Under the pieces are notes generated by a model, which did no database searches, was not told the origin of the DNA, and was given only the letters and a program-made list of their open reading frames with translations. Shown here in pieces: positions 24,917-39,153 of a stretch of 64,000 nt of DNA; position 1 is the first letter of the stretch; each line of letters starts with the position of its first letter. The translations under genes and the position numbers were made by a program. The stretch is from Chlamydoabsidia padenii (lineage: Eukaryota; Mucoromycota; Mucoromycetes; Mucorales; Cunninghamellaceae): assembly GCA_025330725.1 (NCBI GenBank), contig JAIWND010000033.1, positions 186,001 through 250,000 on the forward strand. Reading direction: 5' to 3'.

Positions 24917-27418
24917 CTAATCTTCGACCGCCGTTTGGTATCTTGTCCTAATTTCGTCGAGTATTACTTGCGCTTCTTCATGATACTATATAATAAAAGC
25001 ATTAATCAAATAGTCCATAGAAGATAAAATCATTATCCTTACCGGGAAATTGTGTTGTCGAGCGATGTTTGCGTACCGTTCTGCTTCACCCAGTCTGTTT
25101 TTTGACAACATGGATCGAGCTAGATACAAACTTGATTCGGCCATTTCGTTTCCAAATCTCTATAAATAAAACAAAAGCATGTTAGCCACCTGTTTTTTTT
25201 TTGTTGCCTTTAGAGGTGACTTGCATCATCGAGTTCGTATTGTTTAAACGCTTTGAGATAGTACCGTGTTGCCGCATTAGGGTGTTGCATTTTATCGTAT
25301 ATCCTAGCCAATTTGATCGTCGTGTCGTATTGTTCATCTTGATTGCAGGCTGCTGACTTTTTGTAGCATTCAGCTGCTTCCTTATTTTGATTCAATAAAG
25401 TATAACATCCACCTAGCGCATACCATAAGCGATGATCGTGAGGTCTACATATCAAAGGGGTGATTATACAACACATTAAATCTTTCTTTCTTTTTTCTTC
25501 TCCAACTTACTTTATATTAGCAGCATTTTTATAGTTGTATAATGCATAAGACGGTAGTTTCATTATTTCATAAGCCTGTCCCAGTCCATACCACGCTCTG
25601 TAATCGCGATGATTAAAATCTACAAGGATAAAGATAAAACAAAAAAGTGATCGAGTTTTTAACCTATCCTATCTCTCTCTTTTTTTTATATTTATTATTA
25701 CCTGTTGCCCTTCGATAACATTCGATCGCCGCCCGGGTGTTTTTTAATTCAATATAGTCGTGTCCTAATAGAGTCCATACCCAATGGTAGCTACGGTTCA
25801 GTTTGAGAGCCCTCTTGAAGTATTCAATAGATACCGGGATTTCTCTTTTGATACTGTAGTAATTCGCTAGTTTACAATCATGAAAAACTTAAAAGTGAGT
25901 ATGTAATATAGACGATAGTGTATATGTTACTTACCAATGATGCAACATGTTTCTGGCCTGTACTTGTCGATTCTTTCGCATTGATGAGCCAGCACGCTGA
26001 GTTTTTGTTTCGACTCCATCAAGTATAACAGATTCGAAAACACATCCATGTCCTCCAGTCGGTAGGGGTTCCTTTTTTGTATGTCTTCAAAGAGTACTTC
26101 GGATTCGGTATAATCTAAAATATCATAAAGTTAGTTAGTCAGTTTCTTCTTCCATTAGTGATTATTCAGTTTTTGTACTTACTTTGGATATTGTATAGAG
26201 AGATAGCCCATTGTGCTTTTATATAGGTGCTGTTAGGGAAGATGCTAGTCAAAGGATTCATGATATCGCAGTATGTACTGTGTGGAAGATGTAGATCCAG
26301 AGATAAACGACCCAGGAAGAAGCGTTTCATGAGGCAATTCGGTAACATATCGTCCAGCTTTTTTTGTAAATCTTGAAACTATATAAAAAGAAGATGGTTA
26401 AAACATGATTGCTCCCCCCCCCACACACCATAATATTAATATACCTGTTTCTTGTTCTGTACCATCGTACCTAGTTCCATCCATACCGACCAATTACATT
26501 CATACTTTTTTAGTGATTCCAAAAGTATAGAAGCAGCCAGATCAGTAGCTCCACGTTTTCGAAGGATGATGCCATACCTATTAAAGACCATACAGTGAGT
26601 TAATATGAGGAATCCAAAGAGGAAAAAGACACTCACAAGTACAAACAAAAGGCATCCAACGTTTGTTTTCCATCATAGGCAGACTGTAATTCATCGTATA
26701 TCGAATTCAATTCTTGATTTTCCAACAGTGAGTTATCCCCAGCGCCTAATAGGTCCAAAAAAATAAAATAAAAAAATATGTATGCATGAATAAAAACAGT
26801 AGCCCTGCTTGTTCTTCTTAGTTACCTACCAAGTATATCTTGACTTTGTTCTTCTTTGCGTTTCTCCCCTGCCTATATAAAAGTGTAGATTCATAATAGT
26901 GTTAGTAGTGTATGGAGGATGTACTTTTTTTTTTAATCTTCTTACCAGATAGCGAGAATATAACCTGAGGAAACGCAACCTTGGATTATCTAGTCCACTA
27001 AGGATATAACTGGCATTTTCGTATTGGCGGACATGGAATAGTGATTTGGCATATTGATACTTGTTGTATTCCACTTCATTGAATGGTGGGAGTGACGCGT
27101 CGTAGTTTGTAGAGTAAGTGTGTTGATGTTCGTATTGATTGGATTTGTCCAACATATCTTCTTTTACACCATCAAGTAGTTCTGCTGACCTTGTTGTTAT
27201 TCATTGTCGTGCATTGGTGGAGGAAGGAATTATATAAAAGGAAGAGATAGAGAGATAGAGAGTGAGATTAGTAAGGAGACAGGCGATTCCAAGGATCCGT
27301 TTCAAGTTTTCCATATTTACCATTTTGTAGCATTGTAAAGACATCGATCAGAGCATATGACAATAGATTCCTGAAGTTGTCGTTTAAACCTTTGTATATC
27401 GGTGTCACTATATATCAT
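24917..27418 (-). CDS. CDC23: Anaphase-promoting complex subunit Cdc23/APC8 (TPR protein)
   Basis: Twelve exons: 27418-27321, 27189-26946, 26872-26830, 26745-26637, 26577-26445, 26378-26183, 26114-25935, 25866-25702, 25619-25511, 25444-25221, 25159-25043 and 24985-24917. The N-terminus MIYSDTDIQRFKRQLQESIV joins by TG|G to WSAELLDGVKEDML, matching the Cdc23 N-terminal pattern. TPR units fill the rest: YECNWSVWMELGTMVQN, YRLEDMDVFSNLLYLMESK (a Cdc23 hallmark), HWVWTLLGHDYIELKN, YRAWYGLGQAYEIMKL, HRLWYALGGCYTLLNQ and YDTTIKLARIYDKM. APC/C is the ubiquitin ligase for cyclin B and securin. The exon 10 donor (GTCACC) is weak. CGGAATTTGAA lies about 115 bp upstream of the start. Confidence 0.92.
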
Positions 27419-27740
27419 ATTGGAGTGGAAGAGGTCTGTGGTGTGATCAATTTTTTTTTTAAAAAAAAGGAGAAGGAAAGAGAGATGTTTCCTATTGTGT
27501 TCGTTTTATTTTTTATTTTATTTTGACTTTAATTCAAATTCCGCCATGTACTACAGTACTGTACCATTTGTTAGTAGACTGATATTTATTTCCAAAAAGT
27601 TGATTGTAGAATGAGCGATATATATATATATATAAAAGAAGTAAGCAAAACATATATAAACTAAAGATATAAAAAGATAAAAAGATACTAGACAATTATA
27701 GGATGATAGGGTTGAGATGGGAGAAGGGGATAAACGATTC

Positions 27741-30763
<3,023 letters not shown>

Positions 30764-31523
30764 TGTTGGTTAGAAAATGAGAATTGTAAAGAAAAGAAAA
30801 GCAAAAGAAAAAAGAAAAAGACACGTAAGCGTATTTTTAATATTGATTTCATGACCCGCCCTTTCTGGCAAAGTCTCTTCCCCCCTTTCTCATCATTTCA
30901 AATTCCGCGCCACAGTCTGTATGTTACATGGTTGATCCTGTGCCCTTTAGTACAGCATAGGGGAAATAAAAATAACAAATTTAGAGGAAAAGTAAAACTA
31001 CTGACTTTAGATTTCAAAAGGCAATTCATAATACACAAAATGAAAAATGCACGCCACTGGGCCGTTGTCAAAAAAGAATACCCCTGAATTTAATCCCCGA
31101 TTGCAATAGAATAAAAGATAATAAATAGAGTCAACTACGGTTAAAGGATGACAGAATGGATGACTTGACAGACTCGTTGGCCTTGGCGATTGGCGATGAC
31201 AATTTTTTCCATTTCGGTGTTCAAGCCACTGTTTCTCTTGCTTTGCATGATCTGTCCGCACTTTTCTAATCCCACGATCTTTTGAAAAAGTCTACGTGCG
31301 GAATTCCTACGTGTCCGTAGCAAATCCCGAATATGATCCAATTGTAGACAGTGTTTCCGTTTGCTTTTACATATTGTCATTCAGTGATGCGCGCCCTTTT
31401 AACTCGCATGAATATCGGGGTTGAAATGTGGGCTAACTGGACCTACTCGTGCACTCAAGTCACTTGACAATACTGTGGTAGCAGAAAAAGAAAGAGAAAA
31501 AAACTATAGTTTTATTTATTTAA
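30764..31523. other. Intergenic region upstream of CDC48
   Basis: It holds TTTCAAATTCCGCGCC (about 30896-30911), some 135 bp upstream of the CDC48 start. A 79-codon minus-strand frame (31380-31141, very basic, starting MTICKSKRKHC) is open, but it has no recognised domain or splice support and is not called a gene. Confidence 0.5.
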
Positions 31524-31615
31524 TTAATTAATAAAACTAGCATAATATGATAATTGAATAGAAAAAAGGTAACTACGATTGCCCAAGAAGAATAACTTGA
31601 ATAACCACACCAAGC

Positions 31616-31684
31616 TTAACGAGGAGGGCGTGTGACAGAGTAAGGGCGAGGAAGAGCAGGCTTGAGAGGGCGTTCTTTAGGCAT
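31616..31684 (-). CDS. 22-aa mini-ORF, copy A (unknown peptide)
   Basis: ATG at 31684, TAA at 31618-31616. It encodes a Pro/Arg/Lys-rich peptide starting MPKERPLKPALPRPYS and ending TRPPR. An upstream TATA box (GGTATAAATATAA at 31763-31751) lies about 67 bp from the ATG. The reading frame is preserved unchanged in the inverted copy at 35162-35230. No family was recognised; it could also be the visible exon of a longer spliced gene. Confidence 0.4.
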   Translation of the reverse strand: MPKERPLKPALPRPYSVTRPPR

Positions 31685-31750
31685 GATTGTAAAGAAATAG
31701 CTTATTAGATACTGAAGAAAAAAAAAATGAAGAAATCAGAAGGAATGGGC

Positions 31751-31763
31751 TTATATTTATACC
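31751..31763 (-). promoter_or_regulatory. TATA box of mini-gene copy A
   Basis: GGTATAAATATAA on the minus strand, correctly oriented and about 67 bp upstream of the mini-ORF; identical in the other arm. Confidence 0.5.
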
Positions 31764-32478
31764 TTGCTTACCAAAAGCTGTTAATGAACCTTTTCTTTTT
31801 TTATTGTTATTGAAAATAATAATCCATCTGTGAGACATGGACATTTCAAATGAATGAACTAACAACATTGTAATGAGTCAAAATGGTAATTTTTTAACCC
31901 CATTACGATAATATCATACAATGTGAGTAATAGCAAAGTGATCGGTTAGATGTACCAATCGGTGACAACTAGACCACTAACTAATGAACTTCGACAAGTA
32001 GTATTCTGCTCGACATTTACTTTTAAAATTGAACCCTGTCAAGAACCTTTTTGCATTGAATCAAGTAATTCATTTTTATTAAAACAGCTCGGTACCCAAA
32101 AAAAATGAAAGAAAAAAAGTTATATATTATGATCACCCTGTTTACCTGCGTTGCGTATGCATATCCATCGTAGAGTATTACTTTCTCTTCTTCTCCAGGG
32201 AAAAAGTTGCCTCTTTCGAAAGAACATTAACTAGATTCCACCATATGAAGTGATGACTTTTTATTGTTTCAAGCGAGGGAAATTTTTTATTTTTCCATGT
32301 TTTGGGGAAGACAATGTATTATAAGCATTATTTACAATATTAAATAAGTAATAGTATGGGGAAAAGAGAGGATTTTATTAATTGATTTATAAACATATAA
32401 CTATAATCATTCATTTTTTCCTATATCTATAGCACCAAGGGGGGGGGGTATTCATAATCTATAGCTAAAACCATATCA

Positions 32479-33332
32479 CTATTCATCATTATCATCGCCA
32501 TCACTGTCCACGGTTTGGAAGATAGATTTTTTCTGTGCCACCATTCCCTTTTCTTCCTTTTTCCGAATCACACCTACAGGTTAGACAAAATGAATGAGTT
32601 ATTTGGATACAAGTGTTCAGTTTTTAAATATACTTGCCAGCATTTGATAATTGCAACTCCAATGTCGCAGTATTAAAGTCATCTGTATTACCCAGATCAT
32701 CAAATCCCACCAACCTAAAAGAGAAAGCATTAGTTTCCTTTCCACACGCTGGTGTGATATATAATTCCCGCAACTTACTTTGCTTTGATGAATCCATCCA
32801 CCCAGCCCATCACGCATGGCAGCACCCGCACCTGAAGTTTTTCCACCAAAAATGGAGCGTTTTCCACATTGATCTTGACAAATCGGGTATCCGGAAACTT
32901 ATCAGCCAAGGTCTGGAGATGACCATCCATAATATTACATCGTCTAAAGTCCTTGTGATAAAAGTGACCCACCATATACTTTTCCTTGACTGTGGTATCC
33001 ATAAATTCCTTTTCGTTAATGATTTCTGTAAGTATCCCATGATTACTGTCTTGAATCATCTGTCGTCTTTCCAATCTACAGTTTTGTGTTAAATGAAAGC
33101 AAAATGGTGAGTATGTTGACAGTTAAAAAGTTTAAACTACTTACTCTTTTTGAATTTCGCGTATTCTTTGTTCACGGATCACGGCAATCGCATCATCATC
33201 TCGTTCTAATTCTTCAAACAAAGCTTCGTCATCTGTCAAATCTTCCAAATCGTGGCTTCTACTAGAGACAATAATAAAAAATCGATGTTAAAGTATAAGT
33301 AGTTGGTCTTTTTTTTCGATTTACTTTGTCAT
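32479..33332 (-). CDS. Thioredoxin-domain protein, TXNDC9/phosducin-like (Plp1) type
   Basis: Five exons (33332-33325, 33261-33145, 33075-32779, 32714-32638, 32573-32479). The first holds just eight coding bases (ATGACAAA). The order is an acidic start (DLEDLTDDEALFEELERDDD), a helix (AVIREQRIREIQKE), and a thioredoxin fold with VGHFYHKDFRRCNIMDGHL and FVKINVENAPFLVEKLQVRV, then VLPCVMGWVDG and the conserved LVGFDDLGNTDDFNTATLE. The catalytic CxxC is absent (RRCNIM), as is normal for the family. These proteins act as co-chaperones of the CCT chaperonin for tubulin/actin folding. The last intron needs a GC donor (GCTG|GCAAGT) to reach VIRKKEEKGMV; the tail is acidic. Confidence 0.9.
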
Positions 33333-33519
33333 GTTGGTAATGATAAAGATTACAATATCAGAAAGAAATGAAGAGATTGTTGTTGTTTTCGATTTTATTA
33401 TATAAAAATGAAAGGGACAGAGCCCGACGTCGGAGTTGAGAGGTGGACATGAAGGTAATTAGGGGAAAAGGAGGCAAATGTGATTTATGTAAAGGAAGGT
33501 ATAAAGCAGCATAAAACTT

Positions 33520-33870
33520 TTATGCCAAATCATCTAGAGCAAGGGCACAGTTTAGGTATCCATTCTTTGGGAATTCATCGCTGTTGTTGTCAATGTCAAA
33601 GGTCTCAGGCTGTACAGTAATGGGTGATGATGAAGAGTTCATCGAGCGTCTACATGAATCGTCGTTATACACTCGGCAATAGGTTGTTAGTCCAACCATA
33701 ATTGAGCTTGCCGAGTACGTCTCACCTTCATAATCAATCGTCAGAGGGCAACACATGCCGTAGGCATTAGGAATCCAATCAAGATCGTTGAAATGTATCA
33801 TATAGATGGGATCATCGAAACTATAGCAAGAGGCGATTGCCAGTAGAAGAAGAAAAAGTATGTATATCAT
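33520..33870 (-). CDS. Small secreted cysteine-containing protein
   Basis: Intronless 116-aa frame. MIYILFLLLLAIASC is a clear signal peptide, followed by YSFDDPIYMIHFNDLDWIP, GMCCPLTIDYEG, TTYCRVYNDDSC and LNCALALDD. The mature part has at least five cysteines and potential N-glycosylation at NSSS. A TATATAA-type box lies just upstream (about 33912-33920 on the plus strand). No family was recognised; a secreted, possibly lineage-specific protein. Confidence 0.6.
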   Translation of the reverse strand: MIYILFLLLLAIASCYSFDDPIYMIHFNDLDWIPNAYGMCCPLTIDYEGETYSASSIMVGLTTYCRVYNDDSCRRSMNSSSSPITVQPETFDIDNNSDEFPKNGYLNCALALDDLA

Positions 33871-34185
33871 GGTGATACAAGAGAAGAAAAATCAATAAGA
33901 GTATATATTACTTTATATAACTGTTTATGCCAGCCGAGTCAACACCGAGGCATGGAACATTTTAAAGTGGCGCTTTAATTGATTCACTCCATTGCATGAA
34001 CTACTTTTTTAATTTTACCATCGTCATATTACCATTATGGATTCTGGATATGACAGCTAAAGATCGGTGTATTTTAAGTATTACCAAAAAGATCAAGTTT
34101 TTAATCCCACTTTTTCCTTTGGTAGCCGTTTCACAACAATGAAGGTTTTCTCTTTCATTACTCTTGTCAGCTGATCCGTCCAAGC

Positions 34186-34608
34186 ATGAAACAGGTCATC
34201 ATGATAAAGAGGACTCGGCGTCATTTTTCCTTTTCTTTATTCATCAACATGATGACCCAAAATTTACTCCAAGATATACTCTATTGTTTGCTTGATGATC
34301 CTGCAGCGAATGACGAAAATGATGACCAAGAGGACACCGAGTCACTAGATCACTATGATACGGATGACGATTTTATTGATGATCAAGGAAGATATGCGCA
34401 CCCGATAAGCGATATTTTGGACGAACTCACGGATGAAGATGACAAAGTAGAGGAGGAACATGTCTGTTGTTGTACGCACCCAGAACATCCGATCCGAGAT
34501 AGCTTTGGTGAACTTTGGGAGGATGATGAAGAGGAGGAGGATGACATTTTATCTGAAGAAGAGATCTGTGACTCGGAAGAGGAAGAGGAAGACAGTGTGT
34601 GTGGATAA
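34186..34608 (+). CDS. Acidic low-complexity protein (hypothetical)
   Basis: Frame of 140 aa starting MKQVIMIKRTRRHFSFSLFI. From residue ~35 it is dominated by Asp/Glu (for example DDPAANDENDDQEDTESLD and EEEICDSEEEEED). Two related sub-repeats are visible: YAHPISDILDELTDEDD and HPIRDSFGELWEDDEEEED, each preceded by Cys/His, which suggests an internal duplication. The actual start may be an inner Met (MMTQNLLQDILYCLLDDP). No family was recognised, and chance opening of a GA-rich strand cannot be ruled out. Confidence 0.42.
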   Translation: MKQVIMIKRTRRHFSFSLFINMMTQNLLQDILYCLLDDPAANDENDDQEDTESLDHYDTDDDFIDDQGRYAHPISDILDELTDEDDKVEEEHVCCCTHPEHPIRDSFGELWEDDEEEEDDILSEEEICDSEEEEEDSVCG

Positions 34609-35084
34609 AACTCATATGTAAGAATAAAAGTTTTGTAAACGGTCGTCTTTCACATGCTGTGATATGGGATTTCGACATACTTTTGGGTAACTGAAATTCA
34701 GGTGGATCGTGAATTCAAAGTACGCCTGTTACTTGCTTAGAGGAACATGAGAGAAAATGATTGTTATTCAAGCCGGAGAGACAGTAATGTACGTTACATT
34801 AAAAATTGTATGAGTATTAGATAAAATTCTAGTTTTACACTTCATTCATCGCTCGAGGTTCATTATTTTAGGAGCACGTTTGTCGACGATTGGTACATCT
34901 GGCCGATCACTTTGCTATTACTCACATTGTATGATATTATCGTAACGGGGTTAAAAAATTACCATTTTGACTCATTACAATGTTGTTAGTTCATTCATTT
35001 GAAATGTCCATGTCTCACAGATGGATTATTATCTTCAATGACAATAAAAAAAGAAAAGGTTCATTAACAGCTTTTGGTAAGCAA

Positions 35085-35097
35085 GGTATAAATATAA
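35085..35097 (+). promoter_or_regulatory. TATA box of mini-gene copy B
   Basis: GGTATAAATATAA, same spacing to its ATG as in copy A. Confidence 0.5.
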
Positions 35098-35161
35098 GCC
35101 CATTCCTTCTGATTTCTTCATTTTTTTTCTTCAGTATCTAATAAGCTATTTCTTTACAATC

Positions 35162-35230
35162 ATGCCTAAAGAACGCCCTCTCAAGCCTGCTCTTCCTCGC
35201 CCTTACTCTGTCACACGCCCTCCTCGTTAA
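35162..35230 (+). CDS. 22-aa mini-ORF, copy B (unknown peptide)
   Basis: Same peptide as copy A (MPKERPLKPALPRPYS... to TRPPR, stop TAA). The coding bases appear identical in both arms, while the surroundings carry a few differences. Confidence 0.4.
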   Translation: MPKERPLKPALPRPYSVTRPPR

Positions 35231-35949
35231 GCTTGGTGTGGCTATTCAAGTTATTCTTCTTGGGCAATCGTAGTTACCTTTTTTCTATTCAATTATCATA
35301 TTATGCTAGTTTTATTAATTAAATAAAAGCAACAATAAAATATACGATGTTTAAAAGTAGTTGAAAGAAATGATCAAAAGCAATCATACATAGAAAAGAA
35401 ATCAAACATCAGTTAGTACTGTGATCAGTCCCTTTTGTCTATGGAAATGATAAAACTTACCACCGAAGTGCAGTGATGTCGGGGAAGCGGTTACCCCCCC
35501 CGGAAAAGATTAAGGATATGTAAGGAGTGGACTGGTCATAGAGGGAGCGGATTCATACCAAGTGGCCAGTATCACTACATGAATTGTTTGATTGGATAAC
35601 CATTGCAGCCTAGCTGACCACATTGGCAGTGGAGGATGGAGGGAGGAAAGAAGACATGAAGGATGAAGGGGAAAAAAAGGTGAAGAAAGTAGATCCTTCC
35701 TATAGGATACATGAAGGGATAAAAAGCAGGTGATCAGTGCTAGGAAAATGATAGCGTGTGAAAATTGATGGTAAACCAATCATTCAAACAATGGATAAGA
35801 ATGTCTCAAAGATAGGAGGTGGTCAGTGCTGGGGAAATCGTACGATTTTTAGGATTATGTCTAGATGTAGTCAATCAAATCAATAAAAAATAAGTAATAC
35901 AAAAAAATGGAGTTTTTATTAGACGTCAAATGGTTATGGTATAAATATT

Positions 35950-36450
35950 AAAGGCCAAGCACCAAGTCCCTTGTGTCAATCTGTCCTAACTTGAGACGAC
36001 TTTTACCTGTCATGAAACCCACTTCGTATTCAAACCTCAAGACTTTGGATGGGCTCTCCTCGCTCCATTGTTAAAGGATGCTAACGATTAAAGTGGTGAT
36101 GTGAATACTATAGCCCATTTCCAATATACTTTATCACAAAATCCAAGCGCCAAGATTCTTGTGTCAGTCTTTCCAAGCTTGTAATGAGTTTTACCTGTCT
36201 TTTGCAAGAAAAAAGGACGAAGACTTTTTTTACAGATAAGCAAAAACCATTTTCAAATCCCGCCAGTCCCTAGTCAGAGTTGCCGCTCCATTGTCAACGG
36301 ATGCTAATGATTAAAGTGGCCATGTGGACACTATGACCCATTTCCAACTTAATTTACCGAAAAGTCAAGTACCAAGACCCTTGTGTTAGTATGTTTAGGC
36401 TTGCAATGATTTTTACCTTTTCTTTGCGACGAAGATTTTTTTTTCTAGAT
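35950..36450. repeat. Diverged tandem repeat, ~200-bp unit, at least 2.5 copies
   Basis: The phrase AA(G/T)CACCAAG..CTTGTGT..GTCTG..(C/A)TTG..ATGA.TTTTACCT recurs at about 35957, 36148 and 36364. A second phrase, CTCCATTGT(T/C)AA.GGATGCTAA(C/T)GATTAAAGTGG, recurs at about 36064 and 36288. Spacing is 193-224 bp. Confidence 0.75.
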
Positions 36451-36602
36451 GAAAGAAAGCTTCATTTTCAAACGCCGAAAACCAAAATTCCGTGCGCCTA
36501 GCAATTCCCGATTTGGGAGCATGATCATGGGGGGGAGGGGGAAGCGTCGTCAGTCGAGATTTTGTTACTCGTTGTGGGGCCTAAATTTATATACGCATTA
36601 TC

Positions 36603-36751
36603 TCCCAGCCCAACTTCTCCCCGTGCCCCATCTTTGCGGGGGCACTCATTCCAAAAAAAAATTCGACTACTCACTCTACTCTGTTTAGTGAAAATTTCTC
36701 TCTACCTAGCTTCTCCTGCCCCCCCCCCTCTTTGCGAGGGCACTCCATCCC
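36603..36751. repeat. Short GC-rich direct duplication
   Basis: CTTTGCG(G/A)GGGCACTC(A/C) preceded by CTTCTCC occurs at about 36603-36652 and again at about 36702-36751, roughly 99 bp apart. Confidence 0.55.
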
Positions 36752-37509
36752 ATTTTTATTACTATCAATACATTGTTGCGCAAAAAAGCGGGATTTCAAA
36801 GTTTTATGATGAAGAAGAAGTTCGAGATGTCCGTACGATATGGCGTTTAAAAACAACAGCAGGATTTTATTTATATAGAAGAGTGTTTTGTTGTTCTGTA
36901 ACGGCACTACTTTTATATTTTAAGTATTAGTTTAAATCAATAGCTATGATATAGTCTAGGTTTCATATTCCCTGCTCCCTTTGGCATTTAGCCAAATGGT
37001 CGGCACCTTTCGGGTGCTGCCTGCGGCGCAAATTTGTCGATACGTTTACGTTTAGATATAGAGTTATAATACAACTTTTTCAAGGAAGACCTTGGCTAAA
37101 AATCGTGTGCAAATTACGAGGTTTCAACAGAGATCTTTTATCAGTGAGATAAAAGCGAAGAGGAAAAAAAAAAAAAAAAAGAAAATAACTCTTTGTTATG
37201 TTATGACAGCTGTACTGTACACGGCAAAAAAAAAAAAAAAAAATCCACGACCAATCATATAAATTACACGATTCATACATGATTTCCATCATGTCACCTT
37301 TAATAAAATGCATAATTAAAATCATGTAAAAATACATAATTTTTACATGATTGACATGATGTATTGCGAGTCTGAAACATGTAAATACCCGATCATACAC
37401 GATCCCATCTTGCAAATAGTAACCCCACCCCACGCCCAAACATTGTATAAAATGATGTTATAAAAGACTATTTATTATGAGATATATATAGAGGTAATAA
37501 TAGTAATAT

Positions 37510-38500
37510 CTAACAATAATAGTAGCTATATAGTAAAAAAAAAAAAAAAAAAAAAAAATCCTGCCGTCGTCGTCGTCTTTTTTCGGGTCGAGATGTCGTC
37601 GTTCGTTGCTTTTCCTTCCCCTTTCCTTTTCGATCGATTTCCTGTACATCTGGAGCCACAAGAGGTATTGTTTGTTTATATGTTGTTGGTTCAGGAAAAT
37701 CAAACATACCCCTTGATGAGGACGAGATTAATCCGTGCGATGGTGGCGGTGATCGATCAGTTCTAGTCCCAGTTTTAGGTGATGATGTTGGTGATGGTGA
37801 AAGAAGTAGCAATGAAAAAGTGAAGTTAACCTTGTTGGTGATGAAGAGGAGGGACCGACCACGTCAGCTACTGTCTTGGATGTGAGTGTTGTTATTGTTG
37901 CCTATATTTTAAAAGTTATCAATCGAATTAGTTCACTATCATATTCCATATTAATTGATTTTTCACCAAACGGGATAGCTTTTAGGACCATTCCAATCGT
38001 AATATGTTTGAAGCAAAGCATTTAGTTTCGCACCGAACCAAGTGGTAACATTGGTGCCCAAATAACTCCATCCTTTTGTTTCTGGGGGTACTTGGTTTTC
38101 ATTTTATTTAAGGTGGTGTTGGTATGATACGAAAGGCATCCAAGAAATCCACGTTGCTGCCTCGACTACGGTACATTTTTCCTAGGTCGTCTTTTCCTGC
38201 ATGTGTTGGGTGGGGAATATTAAGTAAAGGGTACGGCTGTTATTCTGGTTGATGTTCCTGCAATTATTGTTGTTCCAGTTGTTGTTGAGCATCCAGTAGT
38301 AGTAGTAGTAGTAGTAGTTGTTGTTCGAGTAATTGTTCAAGCTATTCTTCTATTCGTCCAGTTGCATTAGTTAAAGCATTGGCAGTATTATTTAGTTATC
38401 CATTTTCATTTTCTATTGCTTTCAACCGTTGGTCTATGGCCTTGATCCTGTCGAGTGATAGTTTGGTTAATTGCCTAAATAACAATAAGAAAGGTAACTA
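37510..38500 (-). pseudogene. Decayed gene inside the CACTA element, coiled-coil type
   Basis: Minus-strand pieces read as protein: LTKLSLDRIKAIDQRLKAIE (about 38470-38400), then TANALTNATGRIEE, a Leu/Gln run, ETKGWSYLGTNVTTWFGAKL followed by NALLQTYYDWNGPKSYPVW (about 38085-37970), and a Ser/Pro/basic tail (ending at a poly-A run near 37535). In-frame TAA/TAG codons interrupt the first part at least three times. The product was not recognised; it is probably the cargo or accessory ORF of the element. Confidence 0.45.
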
Positions 38501-38829
38501 ACAATAAAAAAGGTGTTGTGGCGCAGAAAGGGTTGATGTTTTGCTAAGTAACATAGTATATAGTGTATTAACGCCCAAATAACATTTCCAAGTGAGTTTT
38601 ACCTGATTTGTGTACTTTTCAGTAGGTGATTGTGAAGAGGACAGCAAGAAAGAAAAGTAAAATCGACATTTAAAAAACACGCCATCATTTTAGATTTTAC
38701 CCTTTTCTTCCCACTTCTTCTCCACTTTATCACTATAATGAAATTGGTTTGCACTGTGAACAATGCTTGTACGAATGCTCGATGGTTGGTCTACTGGGGG
38801 TATCTTTAATTGAAAAATCAACAACTGAC

Positions 38830-39153
38830 ATGGACAACCAATCAATCAACAGCAACAACAATAGCGTACCTCCTCACCTCAACACCATATATTCGATGGT
38901 TTATTAACAAGTGCTGTACAGTACATCGATCGGTGACAAAAAGAATACACTATCCGATGATCTCCAAGGTCCTGGTTAACAGGTTTTGCAGACATACAAG
39001 CTTCCCCATTACACGGCAACATACTATTTTGGCGATGTGCTATTCTTCTTGGAACATCGTGGTGCACAATACGTTGTCGTATGGCTTTATCAAATGGAAT
39101 ATGATTATGACAATTGGATGTATTATATAGGTCGCCGGAATACTCAAAAATGA
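38830..39153 (+). pseudogene. Broken ORF inside the CACTA element
   Basis: From the ATG at 38830 the frame reads MDNQSINSNNNSVPPHLNT, TAA, QVLYSTSIGDKKNTLSDDL, TAA, QVLQTYKLPHYTATYYFGD, VLFFLEHRGAQYVVVWLY, to TGA at 39151-39153. Composition and continuity across both stops look like a former coding exon. No family was recognised. Confidence 0.45.

Larger units (their letters stand above)
31524..31970. repeat. Left arm of a ~445-bp inverted duplication
   Basis: Read on the minus strand, it matches 34880-35322 nearly base for base, from TTGTC(A/G)(C/A)CGATTGGTACATC to CTAGTTTTATTAATTAA, with only a handful of substitutions. The arms are about 2.9 kb apart. Confidence 0.93.
34880..35322. repeat. 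Right arm of the ~445-bp inverted duplication
   Basis: Inverse copy of 31524-31970. Both arms keep the TATA box, the leader, the 22-codon frame and about 90 bp downstream, and diverge abruptly at the same points. Confidence 0.93.
35323..37219. other. Intergenic region made largely of decayed repeats
   Basis: No gene supported. It holds the diverged tandem repeat at 35950-36450, a short GC-rich duplication at 36603-36751, and two TTCAAATCCCGCC-type motifs (36251-36264 and 36788-36800). Confidence 0.55.

Noticed and set aside
31141..31380. 79-codon basic minus-strand frame upstream of CDC48
   Set aside because: No domain, splice support or clear promoter; chance frame more likely. Noted in the spacer entry.
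36960..37060. Stem-loop-like, GC-richer stretch (TTTAGCCAAATGGTCGGCACC...) that could be a tRNA
   Set aside because: No acceptor stem, T-loop GTTCRA or anticodon arm could be laid out.
37510..39153. Stop codons in CACTA cargo as evidence for a variant genetic code (TAA/TAG = Gln)
   Set aside because: All host genes in the window end in standard TAA/TAG/TGA and none needs reassigned stops.
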